DNA of 53,406 nt from an uncultured Lacinutrix sp. (GTDB lineage Bacteria > Bacteroidota > Bacteroidia > Flavobacteriales > Flavobacteriaceae). The position numbers were made by a program, and so were the translations under genes. This document shows positions 42,434 through 50,253 of the stretch, piece after piece (within the stretch, counting starts at the first letter, position 1; each line of letters opens with the position of its first letter). The stretch covers positions 1-53,406 of the forward strand of contig CAKZMU010000013.1 of the NCBI GenBank assembly GCA_937129145.1, read 5' to 3'. The notes under the pieces are model-generated. The model ran no database searches, was not told the origin of the DNA, and saw only the letters and a list, made by a program, of their open reading frames with translations.

Positions 42434-42613
42434 ATGAACAAAAATCAAACATACAGTATTGCCATAGGTAGCGCTTTAGGCTCAAGCATTGGCACTACGT
42501 TTGGTGTTGTACTAAACAATATAGCTCTAGGAATTGTATTTGGTTCTATGCTAGGATTAATAATTGGTATATTAATAGCAGTATTTTATTTTAAACAAGA
42601 CAAAAATATATGA
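42434..42613 (+). CDS. Glycine-rich two-helix membrane microprotein
   Basis: A 59-residue protein not listed by length-limited gene finders. It starts MNKNQTYSIAIGSALGSS and forms two hydrophobic glycine-rich helices (IAIGSALGSSIGTTFGVVL and ALGIVFGSMLGLIIGILIAVF), ending in QDKNI. Glycine-zipper-like spacing (GSALGSSIG, GSMLGLIIG) suggests helix packing within the membrane. It begins one base after the previous stop and its TGA overlaps the next ATG (ATGA), so it is a genuine part of the operon. Confidence 0.75.
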   Translation: MNKNQTYSIAIGSALGSSIGTTFGVVLNNIALGIVFGSMLGLIIGILIAVFYFKQDKNI

Positions 42614-42768
42614 AAGAGTATAAAGTGATACAACCAAAATTAGGGTTTAGAAACCGATTTCAAAATTTTGAAGATATTCTAAATCAGTATGCACGAGAAG
42701 GCTGGGTCGTTAAGCATGTAGGACAAGGATGGGCAAGTGTCGTGCTTGAACGTAATAAAAATAGATAA
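42610..42768 (+). CDS. DUF4177-like small protein
   Basis: A 52-residue protein: MKEYKVIQPKLGFRNRFQNF, then EDILNQYAREGWVVKHVGQG and a short ending. The pattern of a first strand, LNQxAxEGWxV and a closing strand fits DUF4177, a small fold of unknown function. Start and stop both overlap the neighbours (ATGA and TAATG), so it is translated within the operon. Confidence 0.75.
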   Translation: MKEYKVIQPKLGFRNRFQNFEDILNQYAREGWVVKHVGQGWASVVLERNKNR

Positions 42769-43271
42769 TGAACACCAAGAGACCACGTATAAAAGTTCCT
42801 TTTGAAACAGTTGATGTTATTATTGAGGGTGTCTCAATTACACTACTTATTTTAATGTGGTGTTATTGCATCATCAATTATATGGAGCTACCTGAAACCA
42901 TACCAACGCATTTTAATGCTGCTGGCGAACCAGATGCTTACGGAAGCAAACACACCATTTGGATAATTCCGCTAATTGCAACAGTTCTCTATATTGGGAT
43001 GTTTATTATAAATAAATACCCACATATACATAACTATATGGTAAATATTACCGAGGACAATGCTTTAAAGAATTACAGGTTTAGTACGCGCACGTTAAGA
43101 ATTGTAAACTTTCTTTGTGTGCTGTTAATGACCTATATTACATACATGATTATAGAATCTGCTTTTGGCAAACAATTCAATCTCGGCACATGGTTTGTTC
43201 CCGTCGTTATTGGTGTTAGTGTTGTTCTACCAATTATACTTTTTGTATATATGAAAAAATTGAATAAATAA
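42768..43271 (+). CDS. DUF1648-domain membrane protein
   Basis: A 167-residue protein with about four hydrophobic helices. Between helices 1 and 2 is the DUF1648 signature LPETIPTHFNAAGEPDAYGSKHT. DUF1648 proteins are common in Firmicutes and Bacteroidota as membrane proteins next to regulators. The start overlaps the DUF4177-like stop. A short gap of six bases separates it from the ribbon-helix-helix gene. Confidence 0.82.
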   Translation: MNTKRPRIKVPFETVDVIIEGVSITLLILMWCYCIINYMELPETIPTHFNAAGEPDAYGSKHTIWIIPLIATVLYIGMFIINKYPHIHNYMVNITEDNALKNYRFSTRTLRIVNFLCVLLMTYITYMIIESAFGKQFNLGTWFVPVVIGVSVVLPIILFVYMKKLNK

Positions 43272-43277
43272 AGAAAC

Positions 43278-43448
43278 ATGGCGAAAAAGAAAGCTTTCGC
43301 ATTGCGAGTAAATGAAGATATGTTAAAAGCTATTGAGAAATGGGCTTCTGATGAATTTAGAAGCACCAACGGTCAAATAGAATGGATGCTTATGCAAAGC
43401 CTTAAAGACGCAAAACGAGAACCAAAAAAGCCTAAAAAAGACTCTTAA
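43278..43448 (+). CDS. Ribbon-helix-helix (Arc-like) DNA-binding protein
   Basis: A 56-residue protein: MAKKKAFALRVNEDMLKAIE, then KWASDEFRSTNGQIEWML and a lysine-rich tail. The sequence KAFALRVNEDMLKAIEKWA...STNGQIEWML has the order strand, helix, helix with the typical RxN, and the Asn-Gly-Gln-Ile turn of Arc/MetJ-type repressors. It would bind DNA as a dimer through the strand. As last gene in the SPFH operon it may autoregulate it; the ATATCAT repeats in the leader are a candidate target. Found by reading between larger genes. Confidence 0.82.
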   Translation: MAKKKAFALRVNEDMLKAIEKWASDEFRSTNGQIEWMLMQSLKDAKREPKKPKKDS

Positions 43449-43526
43449 AACATTCTTAAAATTTTTCAATTGCAGTAGTATTAAAAATTATTCTTTTAAT
43501 TTTATGCTAACCAACCAAAGTTTACA

Positions 43527-45719
43527 TTGAAAAATACTTTCTTACTAGTCGCTTTATTCAGCATTTTTGTTGGATTCAGCCAAAACAAATCATTTACTGT
43601 TAAATATATAGATACACCTATAGTTCTAGATGGAAAACTTGATGAATCCGTTTGGAATAATGCAGAATCCGCAAAAGATTTTTGGCAATACTTCCCTACC
43701 GATTCTTTACAAGCTACACAGCAAGCTGACATAAAAATGTTGTTTGACGATACTAACCTGTATATTGGAATGAAAGTCAATGCGCCTTCAAATAATTTTG
43801 TAGTGCCATCATTACGCCGTGATTTTAGAGCTGGAGGTAGTGATAATATCACACTTTTGTTTGACACATTTAACGACGGAACAAACGCCTTCATATTTGG
43901 CACCAATCCTGCAGGAGTCCAGCGTGAAATTTTATTGTCTGGTGGTGGCAATGAATTAAGAGGATTTAATGGTGCTTGGGATACCAAATGGCGAAGTGAG
44001 ACTGTAGTGCATGACACTTACTATATTGTTGAATGGATTATCCCTTTTTCGGCATTCAAATATCGCGAAGGCGAAACCAAATGGCGTTTTAATAGTTACC
44101 ATTTCGACACACAAGCCAATGAGCGCAATACATGGATGCAAATTCCACAAAACCAACCCATTTTTAGTTTGGCGTATATGGGTGACATGATTTTTGAAAA
44201 GCCTCTGGGAAATTCAAAAACGCCTATTTCAATAATCCCATTTGTAAATGGCTTAGTTGGAAAAGATTATGAAAACGGAACAACCACCGAAGATTTTAAA
44301 TATGGTGGTGATGCAAAAATGACCATTGGGAACAGTATGAATTTAGACCTAACGGTTAACCCAGATTTTTCACAAGTAGAAGTAGACCAGCAAGTCACCA
44401 ACCTAACAAGATTTGAAGTATCGTTACCTGAAAGACGACAGTTTTTTATTGAAAATAGCGATTTATTTGCCGATTTTGGAAACAACAGAGATGCCAACCC
44501 TTTCTTTTCAAGACGTATTGGTATTGCTAGGGATGTTGATGGAAATAGCATAGAAAATAATATTATTGCTGGTGCTAGGTTAAGTGGAAAAGTTAGCAAT
44601 AACTTACGGTTAGGAATATTGAACATGCAAACTGCCGAAGATTTAGCCAATGAGATTCCATCTACAAACAATGCTGTTATAACTGCACAACATAAACTAT
44701 TTAGTCGCTCAAATATTAGCTTTATGTTTATCAATAAACAAGCAACAAAAGATTATGATTTTTTGGCAAATGAAGACAAATACAATCGTGTGTTTGGTGT
44801 AGATTACCGTTTGGCTTCCGAAGACAATTCATGGATTGGTAAATACTTTTTCCACAAATCGTTTTCGCCAGATACCAGCGGAAAAGACATTTCTACTGGT
44901 GCATCTACCGAATATAATAGTCGAAATTGGAATCTAGGCTTTGGAGCAATTTATGTTGGCGACAATTTTAGGTCTGACTTAGGATTTATTAGAAGGACCG
45001 ATGTGTTTAAAATTAGCCCAAAAGTAGAACGTGTATTCTGGCCAAAAACTGGTGCTATTCAAAAACATAGTTTGTCTGTGATGCCTTTCATGCTTTGGAG
45101 ACCAGAATTGAATTTTGAAAAATCTGACCATACTATTATTACAAGTTGGAATGCAGAAATGAAAAACACATCAAATATTGAGATTCAAATGTATAATAGG
45201 TTTACGCACCTTTATGATGGTTTCGACCCAACAAGAACAGATGGTGGCACACCACTTCCAGGAAACAAAGACTATTATTACACAAGCTTTGAAGCTAGTT
45301 ATAGGTCTGACCAACGAAAAGCGTTTTCGTATAATATAAGTCCGTCATTTGGTCAATTTTACAATGGCGAAAAATACTCGTTAGGAGGCAGTCTGTCTTG
45401 GAGATTTCAACCTTATTTTTCTACGTCTATACAAATAAATTATGATAAAATTAATTTACCAGACCCTTACCCAGATGCATCTATCTGGTTAATAGGCCCA
45501 AAATTTGACGTTACCTTTAGCAAAAATATTTTTTGGGCAACCTTTATACAATATAGTAGCCAGAGAGATAATTTTAGTGTCAACACACGATTACAATGGC
45601 GTTTTGCACCTCTATCAGATTTATTTGTAGTGTATAACGATAATTATTTCACAGATAATGTATTTGCGCCTCGCGTACGCTCATTTAATGTAAAATTAAC
45701 CTACTGGATTAATATCTAA
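43527..45719 (+). CDS. DUF5916-domain outer membrane protein
   Basis: A 730-residue exported protein. A signal peptide (KNTFLLVALFSIFVGFSQ) is followed by a carbohydrate-binding-family-9-like domain at about 25-215 (IVLDGKLDESVWNNAESAKDF, ADIKMLFDDTNLYIGMKV). The DUF5916 barrel-like part comes next, with LPERRQFFIENSDLF and FFSRRIGIARDVDG, ending in NVKLTYWINI with an outer-membrane-type C-terminus. The start is a TTG 10 bases after the leader AACCAACC. Function unknown; the CBM9-like domain hints at glycan binding. A terminator follows. Confidence 0.88.
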   Translation: MKNTFLLVALFSIFVGFSQNKSFTVKYIDTPIVLDGKLDESVWNNAESAKDFWQYFPTDSLQATQQADIKMLFDDTNLYIGMKVNAPSNNFVVPSLRRDFRAGGSDNITLLFDTFNDGTNAFIFGTNPAGVQREILLSGGGNELRGFNGAWDTKWRSETVVHDTYYIVEWIIPFSAFKYREGETKWRFNSYHFDTQANERNTWMQIPQNQPIFSLAYMGDMIFEKPLGNSKTPISIIPFVNGLVGKDYENGTTTEDFKYGGDAKMTIGNSMNLDLTVNPDFSQVEVDQQVTNLTRFEVSLPERRQFFIENSDLFADFGNNRDANPFFSRRIGIARDVDGNSIENNIIAGARLSGKVSNNLRLGILNMQTAEDLANEIPSTNNAVITAQHKLFSRSNISFMFINKQATKDYDFLANEDKYNRVFGVDYRLASEDNSWIGKYFFHKSFSPDTSGKDISTGASTEYNSRNWNLGFGAIYVGDNFRSDLGFIRRTDVFKISPKVERVFWPKTGAIQKHSLSVMPFMLWRPELNFEKSDHTIITSWNAEMKNTSNIEIQMYNRFTHLYDGFDPTRTDGGTPLPGNKDYYYTSFEASYRSDQRKAFSYNISPSFGQFYNGEKYSLGGSLSWRFQPYFSTSIQINYDKINLPDPYPDASIWLIGPKFDVTFSKNIFWATFIQYSSQRDNFSVNTRLQWRFAPLSDLFVVYNDNYFTDNVFAPRVRSFNVKLTYWINI

Positions 45720-45739
45720 TTATTTTAACAACCAACCCT

Positions 45740-45777
45740 AAAAAGCATCATTTTCTATTGAAAAAATGATGCTTTTT
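45740..45777 (+). terminator. Intrinsic terminator of the DUF5916 gene
   Basis: Arms AAAAAGCATCATTTT / AAAATGATGCTTTTT (15 bases, perfect) around an eight-base loop, then TTA. Confidence 0.9.
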
Positions 45778-45842
45778 TTATTACTACCAACCTCAAAGAA
45801 TATTTTATTTTCTTATTTTACAACATATTTAAACTAACTAAA

Positions 45843-47156
45843 ATGAAAGATACTACACCGTTTTTTACTGATGACACAATAGTTTTTGGTTTATTAATGC
45901 TTTTACTTGGCTTTATATTTTACACATCCTCAAGTGTTAAACCTCATTGGAAAAAATTCTACAAATATATTCCAGCCCTTTTGTTAGCATATATGCTACC
46001 AGGCGTATTAACAACTTTAAAAATTATATCACCAGAATGGGGGCTTGAAAATGAACAAGGATCATTAGTTGAAGTATATGGGACATCACAAGTATATTAT
46101 ATTTCAAGTAGGTATTTACTACCAGCTGCTTTAGTGTTAATGACATTAAGCATAGATTTAAAGGCCATTTACAACCTTGGCCCAAAGGCATTAATTATGT
46201 TTTTAACAGGAACTGTTGGTATTATTATTGGAGGTCCACTGGCTGTATTATTAGTATCCATAGTATCTCCTGAAACTGTTGGTGGCGCTGGTCCTGATGC
46301 CGTATGGAGAGGATTATCTACCCTTGCTGGAAGTTGGATTGGTGGTGGTGCAAATCAAGCAGCCATGTTAGAAATTTATGGTTATAACACCGACAATTAT
46401 GCAGGAATGGTTATTGTTGATATAGTCGTAGCTAATATTTGGATGGCAATTCTACTTTTAGGGATTGGTAAATCTGATAAAATAGATAAATGGTTAAAAG
46501 CAGATAACAGTGCTATTGAAGTTTTAAAAGAAAAGGTATCAACTTATTCTGAAAAAATATCAAGAAACCCAGGCTTAACAGATTATATGGTGATTCTTGG
46601 AATTGCGTTTACTGTCGTTGGTATTTCGCACTTTGGAGCCACAGGAATATCCAATTTTCTTAAGTCGAATGTTGAAGCAGTACAAGATACGACGTCTGCT
46701 ATGTCCTCATTTGGTTCACAATTCTTTTGGATGATTACTATTGCTACAGTTTTAGGAATCGCTTTGTCTTTCACAAGATTTAAACAATATGAAGGTGCTG
46801 GAGCTAGTAAATTAGGAAGCGTTTTCATTTGGATTTTAGTTGCAAGCATCGGTATGAAAATGGACTTAACTAAAATTGCAGATAATCCTGGTTTAATTGT
46901 CGTTGGATTAATCTGGATGGCGATACATGTTGCTTTAATGATATTAATTGCCAAAATTATTAAAGCACCATATTTCTTCTTGGCAGTTGGTAGTAAAGCA
47001 AATATTGGAGGTGCTGCGTCTGCGCCAGTTGTGGCAGCTGCATTCCACCCATCTTTAGCAACTGTAGGTGTATTACTAGCTGTTTTTGGTTATGTAGTGG
47101 GTACTTATGGCGCCATGTTTTGTGCAGAATTAATGAAAATCGCAGCTGCTGGTTAG
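45843..47156 (+). CDS. DUF819-family membrane protein
   Basis: A 437-residue inner-membrane protein with about ten to twelve hydrophobic helices. It shows LLAYMLPGVLTTLKII, PAALVLMTLSIDLKAI, the glycine-rich TLAGSWIGGGANQAAMLEIYG, and SKANIGGAASAPVVAAAFHPSLATVGVLLAVFGYVVGTYGA near the end. These are features of DUF819 (YjcL-like) proteins, which look like ion/solute transporters with inverted repeats. The substrate is unknown. The DUF4369 gene follows 47 bases downstream. Confidence 0.9.
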   Translation: MKDTTPFFTDDTIVFGLLMLLLGFIFYTSSSVKPHWKKFYKYIPALLLAYMLPGVLTTLKIISPEWGLENEQGSLVEVYGTSQVYYISSRYLLPAALVLMTLSIDLKAIYNLGPKALIMFLTGTVGIIIGGPLAVLLVSIVSPETVGGAGPDAVWRGLSTLAGSWIGGGANQAAMLEIYGYNTDNYAGMVIVDIVVANIWMAILLLGIGKSDKIDKWLKADNSAIEVLKEKVSTYSEKISRNPGLTDYMVILGIAFTVVGISHFGATGISNFLKSNVEAVQDTTSAMSSFGSQFFWMITIATVLGIALSFTRFKQYEGAGASKLGSVFIWILVASIGMKMDLTKIADNPGLIVVGLIWMAIHVALMILIAKIIKAPYFFLAVGSKANIGGAASAPVVAAAFHPSLATVGVLLAVFGYVVGTYGAMFCAELMKIAAAG

Positions 47157-47203
47157 CATATAATAAATTATTATAAGATATTTGCCGACATAAATTTTTG
47201 CAA

Positions 47204-47908
47204 ATGAAAAAGCTCACATTTTTATTAGTAGTACTTACTGTCATTTCTTGTGGCAAAAAAGAAGTCAACTTAACGGTTACTGGCACCATAAAAGGTCTAA
47301 AAAAAGGAACTGTATATCTTCAGCAGCTAAAAGATTCGTCTTTGGTAGCTTTAGATTCCATGGTAATAAATGGAGAAGAACCTTTTATATTAGAAAGTAA
47401 TCTTGAAGAACCAGAAGTGTTATTATTAATGCTAGATAAAAATAGTTCAGAAGATTCTAGAATCGCTTTTTTTGCAAATAAAGGAGTTACAGAAATTAAT
47501 GCAACCTTAAAAGATTTTCCTTTTAAGCATACTATTAAAGGCTCTTCTCAGCAACAAAAATATGAAGAGTTCAAAAAAATGATAAGTCAATTTAACAATA
47601 AGAATTTAGATATTGTTAAAGAACAATTAGAAGCTCAAGTAGGTGGTGATACAGCCGTAGCCAATGCAAAAACTGATGAAGCAAATAGCTTACTAAAACG
47701 AAAGTATTTATACGCCATAAATTTTGCATTAAACAATAAAGATAGTGAGGTTGCTCCTTACATTGCCTTAGCTGAAGTTTATGATGCCAATATTACATAC
47801 CTAGATACAATTTACAAATCTCTTCCAAAAAACATAGCCAATTCTAAGTATGGAATTGAATTGGATACGTTTATCAAACAGCGAAAAGAAGAAGAAAGTA
47901 ATCAATAA
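47204..47908 (+). CDS. DUF4369-domain lipoprotein
   Basis: A 234-residue protein with a lipoprotein signal (MKKLTFLLVVLTVISCGKK). The mature part starts with the DUF4369 pattern TVTGTIKGLKKGTVYLQQLKDSSLVALDSMVINGEEPF. In longer relatives this domain precedes a thioredoxin-like domain; here the C-terminal half is helical, with no CxxC, so the protein is a DUF4369-only type. I start at the ATG at 47204 rather than a TTG two codons upstream. It probably shares the terminator at 47907-47935 with the convergent gene. Confidence 0.83.
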   Translation: MKKLTFLLVVLTVISCGKKEVNLTVTGTIKGLKKGTVYLQQLKDSSLVALDSMVINGEEPFILESNLEEPEVLLLMLDKNSSEDSRIAFFANKGVTEINATLKDFPFKHTIKGSSQQQKYEEFKKMISQFNNKNLDIVKEQLEAQVGGDTAVANAKTDEANSLLKRKYLYAINFALNNKDSEVAPYIALAEVYDANITYLDTIYKSLPKNIANSKYGIELDTFIKQRKEEESNQ

Positions 47909-47935
47909 AAAAGGCGCTTTAAAAGCGCCTTTTTT
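47907..47935. terminator. Bidirectional intrinsic terminator
   Basis: AAAAAAGGCGCTTT and AAAGCGCCTTTTTT are exact complements around a very short loop and lie between convergent stops at 47908 and 47937. Confidence 0.9.
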
Positions 47936-47936
47936 A

Positions 47937-48182
47937 TTATAGTTTGTTAATCTTGTCTATTAATGCTCGACCTCTAGTTTCAAGCTCTTGATTGATGCTT
48001 TTAAAGTGTTCTTTCTTATTGTCAACACTTCTGTCATTTACTTTTACGATTAACTCGTCAAAAGTTTGAATTGCCTCATCAATAATTGCTTCGCTTTCTT
48101 TTGTGTCATTATCAGCAACTGCTCCAATAATGTCGCCAAGAACGTAGTTTATATCCTTTTTTAAATCTCTAACGTTTGCCAT
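47937..48182 (-). CDS. Small conserved-looking helical protein
   Basis: An 81-residue, acidic, all-helical protein (MANVRDLKKDINYVLGDIIG...RALIDKINKL). I recognise no domain. The pattern of a single helix pair with many Asp/Glu/Lys looks like a small soluble protein common in Flavobacteriaceae. It lies 37 bases after manA on the same strand, with a -7 promoter element (TAATTTTG) in the gap, so it may be expressed alone. Confidence 0.7.
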   Translation of the reverse strand: MANVRDLKKDINYVLGDIIGAVADNDTKESEAIIDEAIQTFDELIVKVNDRSVDNKKEHFKSINQELETRGRALIDKINKL

Positions 48183-48204
48183 TTTATAATAAAATTAATT
48201 TCTG

Positions 48205-48212
48205 CAAAATTA
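48205..48212 (-). promoter_or_regulatory. -7 element of the small helical protein gene
   Basis: Minus strand TAATTTTG, a full TAnnTTTG match, 23 bases before the start. The expected -33 position holds only TTTA, inside the end of manA. Confidence 0.45.
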
Positions 48213-48219
48213 CGGAATT

Positions 48220-49191
48220 TTACACATAAACCTCTAAAAGTTTTGCATTGTTTGATGCTAATTGAAATTGCTTTAAAGCGGCTGGCATCAAAATAGTTTC
48301 GCCTGTTTTGATTGTTTCAGAAAATCCATCAATAGTTATGCTAGCTTCACCTTCAACACACATGTATATAATGAATGAATCATGAACATTATCCTTTTTG
48401 ATTGTCTCAGTAAGATGCACATAATTTGTTGTAAAATAAGGACACTTAACCATATTGTTTGGCTCATTTTCTTGCTTAGAATAAGCAACTTTAAAATCAT
48501 CTTTCATACCAAAATCAATAGCATCAATGGCTAAATCATTATGCAGTTCACGCTCATTGCCTTGGTCATCTTTTCTATCCCAATCGTACACACGGTAGGT
48601 AATGTCGCTGGTTTGTTGTATTTCGGCTAGCATCACTCCTGCTCCAATGGCATGCACACGACCAACCTCAATAAAATAGGTGTCGCCTTTGCTGACCTTA
48701 TCAAAATATAAAATCTTTGAAAGTGTTTTATTTTCTAGATGCTCTAAATATTTTTCTGGTGTTACTTTTTGATTAAATCCTACAATTAAATTTGACCTTT
48801 CATCAGCTTGCATCACATACCACATTTCGGTCTTGCCAAAAGAGTTGTGTCGCTTTGCAGCCAATTCATCATTTGGGTGCAACTGAATGGATAAATCCTC
48901 CTTTGCATCAATGAATTTAATTAGCAATGGGAATTTTTCTCCAAACACCACAAAATTCTTTTTTCCAATAAGTTCTTCTTGATAGGTTGCCAACAATTGC
49001 TTGAGTGTTGCGCCTTTTAATTCGCCATTAGAGACTATAGACGTGTCTCCTTCAACATCGCTTATTTCCCAGCTTTCGCCAACATTTGAGGCATTACTTT
49101 CTTTGTTGAGCAATTTTTTAAGCTTAGTGCCACCCCAAATTTTTTCTTTTAAAATGGGTTGAAATTTTATAGGATACAAATGATGCTTCAT
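48220..49191 (-). CDS. manA: Mannose-6-phosphate isomerase (class I type)
   Basis: A 323-residue zinc enzyme interconverting fructose-6-phosphate and mannose-6-phosphate, feeding GDP-mannose and glycan synthesis. Signatures: KFQPILKEKIWGGTKL, GESWEISDVEGD, FPLLIKFIDAKEDLSIQLHPND (zinc His and Gln), GKTEMWYV, and VGRVHAIGAGVMLAEIQQTSD (zinc His). It starts three bases after the queD-like stop and so forms an idi-queD-manA operon. Confidence 0.94.
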   Translation of the reverse strand: MKHHLYPIKFQPILKEKIWGGTKLKKLLNKESNASNVGESWEISDVEGDTSIVSNGELKGATLKQLLATYQEELIGKKNFVVFGEKFPLLIKFIDAKEDLSIQLHPNDELAAKRHNSFGKTEMWYVMQADERSNLIVGFNQKVTPEKYLEHLENKTLSKILYFDKVSKGDTYFIEVGRVHAIGAGVMLAEIQQTSDITYRVYDWDRKDDQGNERELHNDLAIDAIDFGMKDDFKVAYSKQENEPNNMVKCPYFTTNYVHLTETIKKDNVHDSFIIYMCVEGEASITIDGFSETIKTGETILMPAALKQFQLASNNAKLLEVYV

Positions 49192-49194
49192 GAG

Positions 49195-49605
49195 TTAACT
49201 TCCTGAATAGGTTACAAAATTACGAGGTGTTTCATACAATGTAATTTCTAAATCTAACTCACCATCAAGTTTTGGCTTAATCTTGTTGTAGATAACTACA
49301 GCAATATTTTCGGTTGTTGGGTTTAGGTCTTTAAACGCTGGAACTTCAACGTTTAAGTTTTTATGGTCAAAAGCATCTTCAACTTCATTTTTAATGATGT
49401 CTTTCAACACTTTCATATCGATAACGTAGCCAGTTTCTTGGTCAATGTTTCCTGTAACGCTTACAGTTAACTCGTAATTGTGACCATGGAAGTTTGGGTT
49501 ATTGCATTTACCAAAAACTTCGTCATTTTTTTCATGGCTCCAATCTTTTCTGTACAACCTATGAGCTGCATTAAAATGTGCTTTTCTACTAACGGTTACC
49601 TTCAT
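49195..49605 (-). CDS. 6-carboxy-5,6,7,8-tetrahydropterin synthase-like protein (QueD/PTPS)
   Basis: A 136-residue zinc enzyme of the PTPS fold. Zinc ligands appear in AHFNAAHRL and in FHGHNYEL. The catalytic Cys is in GKCNNPNFHGHNY, and DHKNLN and PTTENIAVVIYNKIKP follow. This fits QueD of queuosine synthesis or a related pterin synthase; no other queuosine genes are here. I start at the ATG at 49605; a TTG lies two codons upstream. It overlaps the idi stop by 17 bases. Confidence 0.88.
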   Translation of the reverse strand: MKVTVSRKAHFNAAHRLYRKDWSHEKNDEVFGKCNNPNFHGHNYELTVSVTGNIDQETGYVIDMKVLKDIIKNEVEDAFDHKNLNVEVPAFKDLNPTTENIAVVIYNKIKPKLDGELDLEITLYETPRNFVTYSGS

Positions 49606-50128
49606 TGTCAACTAAGTTTATATGTTGGTAGAATTTATCAAAAATAATTTTAAACCATGCTGTATATAGTTCTGGGTGCAACGCCATATCTACTTTTACA
49701 TCTTCCAAATCCATCCACTTCCACGAAGCTACTTCGTCAGGGTTTATGTTAGGTTCGTTATTGTAATGACCAACGATGATATGGTCTAGTTCGTGTTCGG
49801 TCAATCCATTATCAAAAGGTGCTTTGTAAATAAAGGAGGTGGTTTCTTTTAGCTCGGTAACAAATCCCATTTCTTCCATCAAACGACGTTTTCCAGCATC
49901 TATATTACTTTCGCCATCACGTTGATGACTGCAACAAGTATTGGTCCAAAGTCCAGGTGAATGGTATTTGTGCAACGCTCGTTGTTGCAACATCAATTCA
50001 TTTTTATCATTAAAAATAAATACTGAAAATGCACGATGTAAAACCGCTTTTTCATGTGCTTCCATTTTGGGCATTAAACCAATTTGTTCGTCATTTTCAT
50101 TTACTAGAATAACTTTTTCCTCTTTCAT
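49589..50128 (-). CDS. idi: Isopentenyl-diphosphate delta-isomerase, type 1
   Basis: A 179-residue Nudix-fold enzyme that converts isopentenyl diphosphate to dimethylallyl diphosphate for isoprenoid synthesis. Signatures: VLHRAFSVFIFNDKNELMLQQRA, the active-site Cys in WTNTCCSHQ, the Nudix-like GKRRLMEEMGF, and the C-terminal catalytic Glu region in NPDEVASWKWMDLED. It is first of the idi-queD-manA operon; the downstream genes overlap or abut. Confidence 0.94.
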   Translation of the reverse strand: MKEEKVILVNENDEQIGLMPKMEAHEKAVLHRAFSVFIFNDKNELMLQQRALHKYHSPGLWTNTCCSHQRDGESNIDAGKRRLMEEMGFVTELKETTSFIYKAPFDNGLTEHELDHIIVGHYNNEPNINPDEVASWKWMDLEDVKVDMALHPELYTAWFKIIFDKFYQHINLVDNEGNR

Positions 50129-50204
50129 ATTGTAAAAATACCAAGATATTTTATAAAATCGACTACCTAAACATAGATTTAAAAACGAATCTTATCAATT
50201 ATAT

Positions 50205-50231
50205 TTATTAGGCCTAATAATCCTATATTTG
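50205..50231 (+). promoter_or_regulatory. prfC promoter -7 element and adjoining palindrome
   Basis: TATATTTG (50224-50231) is a full match to TAnnTTTG, 23 bases before the prfC start. Just before it is the perfect palindrome TTATTAGGCCTAATAA (50205-50220), in the spacer region where a repressor could block RNA polymerase. No strong TTTG -33 is seen. Confidence 0.5.
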
Positions 50232-50253
50232 CAACCCTATTGTAAGAAAGAAT

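Noticed and set aside
43502..44734. Long minus-strand open frames opposite the DUF5916 gene
   Set aside because: Shadows of the real gene in other frames; no family pattern or start context.
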